Under the pieces are notes generated by a model. That model had not been told where the DNA came from. It was given only the letters and a program-made list of their open reading frames with translations, and ran no database searches. Made by a program: the position numbers and the translations under genes. Shown here piece after piece: positions 31,608 through 42,318 of a stretch of 64,000 bases of DNA. Numbering within the stretch: position 1 is the stretch's first letter; each line of letters opens with the position of its first letter. The stretch lies in the NCBI GenBank assembly GCA_963921825.1, contig OY997588.1, positions 7,268,001-7,332,000 of the forward strand, in the 5' to 3' direction. This stretch comes from Erodium maritimum (taxonomy: Eukaryota; Streptophyta; Magnoliopsida; Geraniales; Geraniaceae).

Positions 31608-32075
31608 GAGCATCTACAATGATTAGACACTGCGCAGTGTCAAGGAGCAGTGTCGGGGAGTGATATTTGCCTTCCTGACACTGCTTCTTGACACTGTTCC
31701 TCCAATGGTAGTGTCAGGACAGTTTCAATAATTAAAAAAACAACTCATATATTTGTAACAATTCTAATTAAAACCATATATGAATTGCATAATAACTTTT
31801 TTTATTTCAAACCAAATAAAAATTACATTAACATTGATAATTAATATTTAATTGCGGCCGCCATCTCCAAATTTAGCCCAAATGTGTTCGATGAGATCAT
31901 CGTGGAGTTGGTGATGAACATTCCGATCCCGAATCCTTGATCTATGGCCCATGATACTTTCCCTGGTCACCGCTGGTGGTGGTCCTCTACGGACGGTTGG
32001 GTCTGGGACACCAATATCTGCAAACAGATCAATGGGCCACGACCTCCGCTCATCCTCAACGATCATGTTGTGTAG
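31608..32075 (-). mobile_element. PIF/Harbinger transposon remnant with transposase C-terminus
   Basis: The outer end reads TTA|GAGCATCTACAATG, a TTA target duplication plus a Harbinger-like terminus (31605 onward). On the minus strand from 32075 to the TAA at 31848 the frame encodes LHNMIVEDER and later HDDLIEHIWAKFGDG, the conserved C-terminal end of plant Harbinger (HARBI1-like) transposases. The catalytic DDE part and the other terminus are absent, because the LTR retrotransposon begins at 32076 and nothing from the transposase reappears beyond 39146. Confidence 0.85.
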
Positions 32076-33510
32076 TGATGTGGACATAAAATACATCTAT
32101 TTCAGATGTCATTAGCCCACAATTATGTTCTTTTTAATCCCGAGTTAAGATAAAATGATGCATTTTACTCTCACTTTGTGTAATTGATCTTATTTCAGAG
32201 TTCTCCAAGCAATTGGAGCAAAAGGGGGTGAAACGGGAGCAAAACGGAGCCAAAATTGGAAGCTGGTCAGAAGTGTCAGTAAGGCGCACCATTTCTTTGC
32301 ACGGGGTGCAAAGAAGCAGTGCACCACTTGTTGCACGGCGTGCAACCTGGTGGTGCATCCCTGAGCAGAGAGAAAAAAATCTGCACCAGAACGTTGCACG
32401 CCGTGCAAATAACCGGTGCAACTTAAGATGCACCCTGAAATGCACGGCGTGCATGCGATAGTGCAGACGTCAGAAACGCGAATTCCAGCCACGTTTCCCG
32501 TTTTTTATCAGATTTAACTCAACATATAAAAGGGATATTAGGTCATTATATTGAGTATCACGAAATTGAAGAGGAAAACACACCTTGGAGCTTGGAGAAT
32601 TCAGAGAGAGGATCGGAAGCAAGAGATTAGAACATCAAAGGTTTTGTGTAGATCGGATTCAAACTTATATTTGTATTACTCTTCATCGTTTAATATGAAT
32701 TTCAGTGATTTATTCATCTCCTTTTGTTCTTATTCTTGTGCTATGAACTAAACCTATATTGATCTAGGGCTAGGGGAACGATGTGATGACTTGAGTTAAC
32801 ATATTCGTGTATACATTCGCCAAACTAGTATTAGGATATCGTTTATTTAATTCCGTTCGTAATGCTACATTGTCTTGATCACGTATATGTATGATTTAAT
32901 CTTGTTAACCAACAATTGAGAAATGAGGTTAGGAAGAGGAAAGAGGAATTAAATAGCTCGAGTTTCAATCTAAGCCAGAATATGGTTAGACTGACACGAG
33001 TGCAATAGCCATAGGAGTAAAACCCGAAAGTTAGAGGAATTCATAGAATATAATGCTATATACCGCTCTACACCTAGATTAGAGATAATTAGGTGGACCG
33101 AGTATGTTAGGGTCCTAATACGATCGAGAGATGGTTAGGACTACATCGAGAGAATTCCCGTTGCCCTTAGAATAATATTAGTTGCAAATGTATACCGAAT
33201 CCCGTTAAATCATTCATCACATTCGAACCCCGTTAAAGTCCTAGATCGCCTTTTATCTCTGATTTACAATCCTGTTGTGACTTTGTGCTTATTTTCGGAT
33301 CATTCACATAATCTCGTTACTTGCATGAATTTACATTTTACAAAACCAAACCAATCACCAGTATAGGAATAGCTTGACCATCGGATTAACTAACTAAAGT
33401 GCTTGCTTATTTGCTCCCTTGGGTACGATATCTCGGACTTAACCCCCGAATACTACTTGACGATCGGTACGCTTGCCATGCCATTCTGAGAGTTAATTCT
33501 CAGAGTGTCA
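32076..33510 (+). repeat. 5' LTR of an Athila-like Ty3/gypsy retrotransposon
   Basis: Starts TGATGTGG and ends GAGTGTCA, giving TG...CA termini. It is 1,435 bp and directly followed by a primer-binding site. The first 820 bases recur at 38322-39146 with about 25-30 differences counted by eye. A TATA-like atataaaagg lies at about 32525. About 70-230 bases before it sits a cluster of GCAC...GTGC palindromes (32296-32454). The 5 bases to the left are tgtag, but the right target copy is lost. Confidence 0.9.
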
Positions 33511-33516
33511 AGTTAA

Positions 33517-33534
33517 TGGCGCCGTTGCCGGGGA
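33517..33534 (+). other. Primer-binding site (tRNA-Asp type)
   Basis: TGGCGCCGTTGCCGGGGA lies six bases past the LTR end and is complementary to the 3' end of plant tRNA-Asp, the usual primer of Athila/Tat-lineage elements. Confidence 0.85.
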
Positions 33535-33618
33535 GCAAGTAAGGCAACTCTGATACGTTTATAATTCGTATTAAGAATATTTCATTTTCTATTTATTTTA
33601 TTTAATTTACTTTTGTGT

Positions 33619-36428
33619 ATGCAATTGCGGTCTCACCCCTCTCCGAGCTTGTTGACTTCAGATATTTCAGAGGTCGAGAGAAACGCTCGGATTGCGAAGC
33701 GTCAAGGGAAGCAAGCTATGAGTCATCACTCCGCTTCAAGTCATCATTCTGGTTTGAGTCATCACTCAGACAATGAAGATAACCGTGATGATATTCAAAG
33801 GGAAGCTATCCAGCCAAGGAATGAAAACCCAATTAGGGAGCAAAATCGGGTTCCTCCGGGTTTTAACCCACTGTTTGCTCCGGAAGAACCACCAAGGCAA
33901 AGGGCATTGATGGAGTATGGAACTCCATCACTCCGAGGCATTGAAGGCAGCATTGTCGCATCGCCAGTCACGAACCCGACCTTTGAGATCAAGACATCAG
34001 TTATCAACCTGGTGAGAGGTGACCCATTCCATGGGAATGCACACAAGGATCCGTTGGAACACTTAACAACGTTTCTCGAGCTGTGTGACACATTCAGGTA
34101 TAATGGAGTGTCAAGTGATGCAGTGCGTCTTCGGCTTTTTCCTTCTCATTGAAGGATAAAGCAAGTAAGTGGCTACGTGAAATGCCCACTGGGAGCATCA
34201 GAACATGGGACCAGTTAGTGGATTCTTTCATGAACCAATTCTTCCCACCTACGAAGACAATAAAGCTGAGAGCAGACATTAACACCTTTGCCCAACAAGG
34301 TGATGAGACATTGGTGGATGCATGGGAACGGTTCTCTGATTTGCTGAGGCAGTGTCCACATCATGGGCAACCACTATGGGTGCAGCTACAGACTTTCTAT
34401 TCGAGTCTGAATAAAGTCAGTCAAGGTCAGCTGGATTCAGCAGCTGGAGGTTCTTTTGTGCAATTGACTCCAGAGAACAATGTAGCTCTCTTGAACCTGA
34501 TGGCTTCTAATAGAGTCTGGCAGTCCAGCATAAGAGGTGCAGGAACTAAGGGGACGGTCAATGCAGTGGAGTCATCCTCAATGGACAAAGTGGTGGACCA
34601 GATTGTGCAGAGTGTGACAAGAAAGTTGGATGCCATGCAGGTACCTTCATATATAGATCTCATTGATTACATTGAAGGTATTGGAGAACCTCAGGGAGAA
34701 ACTGCAAATTTTGTGGGCAACCAGAGGAAGCCAAATTATGACCCGTTCTCCTCTACCTACAATGAAGGATGGAAAGACCACCCGAACATGGCCTGGAAAC
34801 CCCAAGGGTAGAATCAGGGTTCTTCTGGGTATCAACAGAGACCTCAAGGACAGGGTTATCAACAAAGGCCCCAAAACCAGCAGTATCAGCAAAGGTCTCA
34901 GAATCAGCAGCCACATAATGCACCACCACAAGAGTCTTTCTCCAAACTAGAGCAGATGATGCTAACTATGATGGCACAGATGAAGGAGGATAGTGAGCTG
35001 CACAAGGCAGCTATGCAAGAGCAGAAGACAGCTATGCAAGAGCAGAAGACAGTGAACCGGAACAATGATTCCCGGTTCCAAAAGTTGGAAACCCAGATGA
35101 GTCAACTGGCCAATGCAATGAATTCGAGGGCTCCTGGAAGCCTCCCGAGAAACACAGAAAGGAACCCTAGGGAGAGTGTCAATTCCATAATGTTGAGTAG
35201 TGGCCAAACGCATGAGGAACCACAAGCTGTATTAGAAGTGGAAAAACAGGAAGTAGAGATCGAGGGGCACGCTTCAGGTAAGAAGGTAAGGGAGTCCGAT
35301 GTTGAATCAGAAACTTGGACTCCACCTCTTCCTTTTCCTTCAGTTATTAAGAAAAACAAGCTTGATGATCAATATGCAAAGTTTTTGAATGTTTTTAAGA
35401 AACTTGAGATTATTATGCCTTTCCTTGAAGCTTTAACTAGTATGCCCAAAATTGCTAAATGCCTGAAAGATTTGTTGGGTAGCAAGAGAAAATTATTAGA
35501 GGGGAAAATTGTGAACTTGAATGAGGAATGCTCTGCTGTGTTGTTGAATAAACTCCCACCTAAACTCAAGGATCCAGGCACCTTCTCGATTCCCTGTAAA
35601 ATAGGTAACATACAATTTGACAAGTCCTTATGCGATTTAGGAGCAAGTATTAATTTAATATCACTATCCATGTTTAGGAAGTTAGGACTTGGGAATGAAC
35701 TTACACCAACCTCTGTGACCCTACAACTAGCGGATAGATCTATTAAGTACCCTAGGGGAATCATAGAAGATGTACTTGTGAAGGTTGGGGACTTCATCTA
35801 CCCTGCAGATTTCATAGTCTTGGATATGGAGGAAGACCATAGAATTCCTCTTATTATGGGGAGACCTTTCTTGGCTACTTCTAGAGCCCTTATTGATGTA
35901 GAAAAGGGAGAAATAATAGTGAGATATGGTGAGCATCAGAAAGTGTTTCATGTACTGAAGGATAGGACTGACTCTAGGAAAGAAGATAAGATCTCGAAAG
36001 TTGAGTCTGTAGGTATTAGGGATGATCAACAATCCAGAATTCACCAAATGGCTAGTGTAGATCACTCACAAGTTGAATTAGAAAAACCTGTTAGAACAGA
36101 TCAGAAAGTCAAACTCAAATCTCTTCCTGATAATCTGAAATATGTATATCTGAATGAGAATGACTTGTACCCTATTGTAATACCAGGTGACTTATCTAAT
36201 GGCAGGGAAGGAGAATTGTTGAATGTACTCAGGGAAAAGAGTAAAGTTTTAGGTGAAACTTTAACTCATATTCGAGGTTGTAATCCTTCTTGTTGCATGT
36301 GCAGGATCCTGGTGGAGAATGACCTGAGCTTGGTGGTTAATGTGTGGAAGAAGCCGGAAGAGATTAGTGAAGGTGTTTGGGCGAGAGAAAGCCTCGCATC
36401 ACTTTCCAATGAACCTTTCAGAGGATAA
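33619..36428 (+). pseudogene. Athila-like gag-protease with truncated RT start
   Basis: Retrotransposon structural protein and protease. The frame starts at the ATG at 33619. A one-base deletion near 34140 moves it to another frame, and a TAG at 34812-34814 interrupts it once more. A gag domain is visible (FHGNAHKDPLEHLTTFLELC; KWLREMPTGSIRTWDQLVDS; FFPPTKT). A Gln-rich stretch follows, then a retropepsin with the active-site CDLGASINLISL (about 35630) and IMGRPFLATSRALID. The final part (LPDNLKYVYLNENDLYPIVI, GETLTHIRGCNPSCCMC) is the beginning of an Athila RT. It is then joined to a tail without the catalytic YVDD, RNase H or integrase. Confidence 0.88.
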
Positions 36429-38321
36429 AACGGGGGGCTTAGGCCGCCCCTTTCGTCGAGCTAACGACGTTAAACAAATGCGCTTGTTGGGAGGCACCCC
36501 AACTATGGATTGGAGAGCGTATGGATATTGACTACACGCGAGGCGCCAGGCTCCTACGGGCTTGATCGGGCGAGGAGTTCTCCATTCATCTATGCACCAC
36601 AGGATCCCCACGTCAGTGGCGTACCACACAACGGTTCTTTGAGGGGCAGTTTTCTTACCATCTTACTTATTATTGTTTTTTCGCTGTTTTACTCCTATAT
36701 GTCATCTGGTGGGTGCCGAGCACCTGAATTGTTGTGTTGATAGTATAAACATATAGGACTGTATGGTGGTTGAATCTATGCTAATTGACAAGTGTGGGGT
36801 GACATGTTCTGAATATTTGTTGTGGGATGCATCTGGTCAATTATGTTAGAGTCGCACTGGGGACAGTGCTGTGTTTTAAAGTGTGGGGTGGGGTGCTTGC
36901 ATTTCATTTCACACTTTTGGTCTGCATATTGTGCTGCATTGAAAAAAAATAAAATCAAAAAATCAAAAAAATATTTTCTGGTGATATGATTGAGTAAGAG
37001 AGTGCAGGATCTTAGGACTTCGATGATTGAACTGTTACACATGCCAATTTCTTACATTGTTCAAATAATACATAGATTAGCATGAATCAATTAAGTAGAG
37101 TAGGCACATGCATTAAGATCGCTCTTTTGCTTGCACTTTGAGTGTTTACTTGATTAGTCGTTGCTTCCTTTGATTCCTATGCATTGTAAGCTGAGTCTAG
37201 AACTACTTGTGTATCCCAATCGAGGCGAAATAGAATGAGGAACATGGTTAAATTGAGAAAATGATTTTAGGCCATCCTTGGAACGTTTGAGCCAAATCTC
37301 TAACCTTACATTATTTTCTTAGTCACCCATTTTGAGCCTATGGCCTTTCGTTTCTAACCATTACATTACAAACCTATGTGCCCATCATTTCTTGTATATC
37401 CTCACGTTATTTTTGAACCTATATTTCGTGTCTTATGTGCTTCATGAGAGTGGGTGTTGGGGATTTATTTGTGAGTTGAGTGATTACAAGGAAAAGGAAG
37501 TCTTGATGATAATGTGCCATTTGGTTTGTGGAAAAGAAAAAAGAAGAAAAAAGAAGAAGAAAATAAGATAGAGACTTCTCTTGTACCCAAGGAATTTAAT
37601 GGGTAAGAAAAAGAAAACAAAATCGAGAGAGGGGAAACGAAAAGGTGAAATAAAAGGGGCAAAAGAAAGAAAAAAAATATTAGCCCAACAAGTATACTCA
37701 AAAAGAGTGTTTAAGAAATGGTTTGGTAGAGGCTTGAGGTGAAAGTAAGCGGAATGTGTGAAAAGTGGTTAGGGGGTGAGATGAAGCATGTTTGACACGT
37801 TTTATTTTATGAGCTTCGTGTTTTAAATCCTTTCCATGCCCTTTGCCTAACCATACATTACAAGCCGAATATAAGTCCTTTTTGATTCTTGATTGCCATG
37901 ATTCCCCACGATTAGTGGAGATGGGATTAACTAGTAGCATATGAATCTCTAAGATCCGTGTAGTATGGAAAAGAGGAAGCATACTAGTAAAGTGAACGAG
38001 GAGGTGCTCGTTGGAGTCGGTCTTTAATGTGAGTAGCAACTTGCTTATATGCATTCATCGGTTTATGTGTTTTCTTGAACTTTGTTCGATCTTGTAGTGT
38101 GTAATTCTGAGAAAGCTCTTACGAACCACAAGCACGCTTTAACTCAGTCATCACCAAATTTTCGTACCCTTTTTGCATGCTGCATCTTTATTTTATCATG
38201 CTTGAATAAAGGAGGCCCGGACTCCTCCTATCAGGGTGAACCTCGGGGTTTAACCGGGACATATCTTACTGTTTTGTTAGTTCAATTTTCTCAGGACGAG
38301 AAAAGCTCAAGTGTGGGGTGT
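36429..38321 (+). other. Non-coding 3' internal region of the Athila-like element, with polypurine-type tract
   Basis: About 1.9 kb without an env-like or other supported ORF. It starts with cgagctaacgacgttaaac and ttgggaggcacccc, words typical of the sequence after the Athila pol gene. The block aagtgtggggtg occurs three times: near 36790, near 36880 and at 38309-38320. The last abuts the 3' LTR in the polypurine tract position. A poly-A/G-rich stretch lies at 37530-37680. Confidence 0.65.
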
Positions 38322-39146
38322 TGATGTGGACATAAAATACACCTATTTCAGATGTCATTAGCCCACAATTATGTTCTTTTTAATCCTGAGTTAAGATAAA
38401 ATGATGCATTTTACTCTCACTTTGTGTAATTGATCTTATTTCAGAGTTCGCCAAGCAATTGGAGCAAAAAGGGGTGAAACAGGAGCAAAACGGAGCCAAA
38501 TTGGAAGCTGGTCAGAAGTGTTAGTAAGGCGCACCATTTCTTTGCACGGGGTGCAAAGAAGCAGTGCACCACTTGTTGCAGGGCGTGCAACCTGGTGGTG
38601 CATCCCTGAGCAGAGAGAAATTTTTTTGCACCAGAACGTTGCACGCTGTGCAAATAACCGGTGCAACTTAAGATGCACCATGAAATGCACGGCGTGCATG
38701 CGATAGTGCAGACGTCAGAAACGCGAATTCCAGTTGCGTTTCCCGTTTTTTATCAGATTTAACTCAACATATAAAAGGGATATTAGGTCATTATATTGAG
38801 TATCACGAAATTGAAGAGGAAAACACATCTTGGAGCTTGGAGAATTCAGAGAGAGGATCGGAAGCAAGAGATTAGAACATCAAAGGTTTTGTGTAGATTG
38901 GATTCAAACTTATATTTGTATTACTCTTCATCGTTTAATATGAATTTCAGTGATTTATTCATCTCATTTTGTTCTTATTCTTGTGCTATGAACTAAACCT
39001 ATATTGATCTAGGGCTAAGGGAACGATGTGATGACTTAAGTTAACATATTCGTGTATACATTCGTCAAACTAGTATTAGGATATCGTTTATTTAATTCCG
39101 TTCGTAATGCTATTGTCTTGATCATGTATATACATGATTTAATCTT
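38322..39146 (+). repeat. 3' LTR of the Athila-like element, truncated
   Basis: Matches the first 820 or so bases of the LTR at 32076 and stops after atgatttaatctt. The last 600 or so bases of the LTR, the right TSD and the rest of the interrupted Harbinger element are missing. The palindrome cluster is kept but mutated (38541-38705). The break lies about 160 bases upstream of the first P450 promoter. Confidence 0.9.
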
Positions 39147-39301
39147 TTACTTGAAGTGCCCGAACATACAATTAAATGCCTAGAATGGGACAAGTTGTGA
39201 CATGTGCCAATAAGTAAATCCTGAACGAATACGAATATATTTACAATATACATGCCCCATAAATTGACAATTAATTAATATCCTCATAACCACGTTTCAG
39301 A

Positions 39302-39308
39302 TTATAAA
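39302..39308 (+). promoter_or_regulatory. TATA box of the first CYP96A-like gene
   Basis: TATAAAT overlaps the first in-frame ATG (39308). Transcription would start about 30 bases further on, leaving the ATG at 39359 as the usable start. The truncated LTR ends about 155 bases upstream, so the proximal promoter is short. Confidence 0.6.
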
Positions 39309-39358
39309 TGGACTCAATCAGCTACTTAACTAAGTTCCTCAACGCTCAAACAAATCAA

Positions 39359-41144
39359 ATGGCCTTTCCCTCGGCGATCATAGGGTTACTCGAAATCTCT
39401 TTAGCTCTCGCTTGCTTCATCATCCTCCGCCGCCGTTCGGCCAGATACAAAAACATAGTCCTACCGGTCAACTGGCCCCTCATCGGAATGCTGCCGGAGT
39501 TTTTCGTCACCATTTTCCAGTTCTACGACCGGTTCATCGAAGTCCTCGACGCATGCAACTTCTCCTTTCGCTACAAAGGCCCGTGGCTCACCGGAACCGA
39601 CCTGCTGATCACCGTCGACCCCGCCAATGTACACTACGTCATGACCCGGAACTTCCAAAACTTCCCCAAAGGCCCCGAGTTCCATCAAAAATTCGACATC
39701 TTGGGCGATGGGATATTAAATTCCGATCATGGGTCGTGGAGGGATCAGAGGAAGCTGGCTCAGACAGTGATGAACCACGACAACTTCATGCGGTTCTCGA
39801 AAGAGACGAGCCACGAGAAGCTGATTAAGGGCTTGTTACCGATCCTCGACGGCTTGTCCGAGCGAGGGCAAGTCGTGGACTTGCAGGATCTGCTGCAGAG
39901 GTTCACTTTCGACGCCACGAGCGTTTTGGTTTGTGGGTACGATCCCAAGAGCTTGTCCGGAGACTTCCCGAGCATCCCTTACGCGACGGCCATGAACGAG
40001 GCCGAGGAGGCGGTGGTGTACCGGTACGTCATGCCGGAGTGGATGTGGAAGTTGGCCCGGTGGCTCGACGTCGGGCCGGAGAGGAGGCTCCGGGAGGCTT
40101 GGGAAACGATTGATCGTGTGATTGGTGAGTATTTGTCCAAGAAGCGGCGAGAACTCGCGGGGGACGGTTCGAACGACGGTGGTCGGGGTCGTTTCGATAT
40201 GTTGTCGTGGTACATGGGATTAGGGTTCCACGAGGACAAGTTTTTGAGAGACACCGTCTTGACGTTCATGACCGGTGGGAGGGACACTACCAGTGCCGCT
40301 CTGAGCTGGTTTTTCTGGCTGCTTTCGGAGAATCTCGATGTGAAACGCAAGATTATAGACGAGATCGAAACAGAACTGTTTGTAAATGGGCAAAGAAGGT
40401 TACGTTACTAACACATTTATTTTCATCACATAGACTCTTTACCTATGAGCTTCACCTTTTTAGTTACAAGTTGTAACTTCAGGGTATGCATTAGTAGTTT
40501 TTGAAATTTAAGGTAAGCATCGGTTAAACGTACCAACTAAGGGTAGTCATTTGTAGTTTTCCCAAAATACAAACCAGATCGTTGAAATAAAAACGTTAAT
40601 GACATGACTTGTAAATATACAACCCTTTGAATTTTAAACGTAACGTTTTGTGTATTACAGGCCGTGGCAGGACATTATCGGTAAGGACAAGTTGGTGTAT
40701 CTTCAGGCGGCGATGTGGGAGACAATGAGGCTCTACCCACCCGTCCCGTTCGAGCTAAAGTCCGCGGCAGAACCCGACACCCTTCCCTCGGGGCACCGCG
40801 TGGACTCCAAACTGCCGATATTGTTTCCGCTTTACCCGATGGGAAGGATGAGGGCGATATGGGGAGAGGACTGCTCGGAGTTCAAGCCGGAGCGGTGGAT
40901 CACCAAGACCGGAGGGATCAAGCACGAGCCGTCGTACAAGTTCCCGGCGTTCAACGCGGGCCCGAGGACTTGTCTCGGCAAGGAATTGGCTATCACGCAG
41001 ATGAAAATGGTGGCGACGGTAATGGTCAGTGAATACGAGATTGAGGTGGTGGAAGGACATCCGGTTGAGCCCTGTCTTTCTATTATTCTCCATATGAAGC
41101 ATGGCTTGAAGGTTAAGGTTACTAAGAAATCGTGTTCGTCGTGA
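39359..41144 (+). CDS. CYP96A: Cytochrome P450, CYP96A-like (first of cluster), 2 exons, 507 aa
   Basis: ER-anchored heme monooxygenase. CYP96A enzymes hydroxylate long alkanes or acyl chains (MAH1-type), and some relatives act in specialised metabolism; the substrate here is unknown. Exons 39359-40398 and 40661-41144 join in phase (AG|gttacg ... attacag|G). Residues 1-25 form the membrane anchor (MAFPSAIIGLLEISLALACF). Key motifs: proline region VNWPLIGMLPEF; I-helix MTGGRDTTS at 304-312; ExxR ETMR at 367-370; FKPERW; heme loop FNAGPRTCLG with Cys451. An upstream in-frame ATG at 39308 would add 17 residues but lies in the TATA box. The intron is unusual because CYP96A genes are generally intronless, and it sits at a variable linker. 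The stop codon lies inside the target duplication of a hAT element. Unspliced, the frame ends at 40411, before ExxR and the heme loop. Confidence 0.9.
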
Positions 41145-41145
41145 A

Positions 41146-42205
41146 CAGAGGCGGATCCAGAAAACTCATTTAGGGTATGCCACCGATAATGATAAAATGT
41201 ATAAAAAATCAAATTCGGTTTAAGAAGTGTTGGAATTTGATCGGTTTATCAAATGACATAACTTTCTCATACGAGTTTCGATTTGGGCCCGTAATATGTC
41301 AAATCAAATGAAATTCGGATATCTATAACTTTTATGAAGAAATTTCATCGATAAAATACAATACATGTCAAATCAACCCATTCTAGGAGTCGAGAGAGAT
41401 TTATAAATCCCGTGGACATTGGGAAGCAGATCTCTCAGAATACTGACAATAGTTTCCGCTCAAGCTGTGTACAAACTCAAGCTGCTCAGCTTGCTCATGT
41501 AGCTAAAGCCTTTGACGATCCGACTTTGACTTCGGAAGGTGAAGAGTGGACTATTGACGGGTGATTTAGTGTTCCTTTTTGTTTTGTTTCGGGTTTGTTC
41601 CCGCAGCTCCTGCTGAGAGCTCTCTTGTAATAGTTGTCTTTGGTTAGATCCTGCTTGGATCTAATTTTTTCTTAATAATTTTTTTTGCGATTATCCAAAA
41701 AAAAAAAATCGATTATCCTATATAGGTTGTGCAAGTCGAACGATCAACCATACATTGTTTGGCCCGCTATGGGTAGAGCACTCTAAAAAAACATATAATC
41801 AGTCATACGACGTATATGATAACGTAAATGATATAATATGAGACATGATTTCTTTTAAAAATGAGTCAAAACTACTTTATTGTCAATAACTATAAATATT
41901 TATAAATGCATATCCCTGTACTATTATGTCTTACATGTAACCTTTTCAAATATAACGTACAAAAAACTGTGAATAAGATTTTTGAAAAGTGTAATATACA
42001 TTTTGAGTGTAAAAAGAGCGCTTTTCAAGTAAAATGAGGTTATACACGCAACAGATTTTTAAATGACCATAACTTCTTCATACGAACTCCGATTTAGGTC
42101 TGTAAAATATAAAATCGAAAATATCTGAAAGCTCTACAGCTATATACAATTTTCTCGGGGCAGGGTTTGCCGTGGCATACCCTAAACCCCCTAAATCCGC
42201 CTCTG
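41146..42205. mobile_element. Non-autonomous hAT element at the stop codon of the first P450 gene
   Basis: Begins CAGAGGCGGATCCAG and ends AAATCCGCCTCTG. Inside these, tagggtatgccac and gtggcataccct also pair. The flanking 8-mers are identical, GTCGTGAA at 41138-41145 and 42206-42213, the hAT signature, and the left copy contains the P450 TGA. It is 1,060 bp with no transposase. Two direct subterminal repeats around cataactt.ttcatacga occur at about 41258 and 42066. A LINE-like tail is nested at about 41400-41705. The P450 3'UTR therefore begins with transposon. Confidence 0.93.
41400..41705 (+). mobile_element. LINE-like 3' tail nested in the hAT element
   Basis: Ends with a T-rich 3'UTR (tcttgtaatagttgtctttgg, ttcttaataa) and a run of 12-13 A at about 41698-41710. 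The upstream part resembles an ORF end. The 9-mer cgattatcc occurs immediately before and after the A-run. A similar tail lies at 63000-63330. The 5' end is uncertain. Confidence 0.55.
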
Positions 42206-42318
42206 GTCGTGAAACTATGCACGGGAACGGAACCTTGCATTATTAATGTGCCATCCATGTAGGTAATGATTCTAAATAAGTATTGTTGGTACCATGTGAA
42301 TCACACCACGCGATATCT

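Noticed and set aside
39308..40411. First P450 as a single-exon gene ending at 40411
   Set aside because: That product would lack ExxR and the heme cysteine, which follow in phase after a GT-AG intron.
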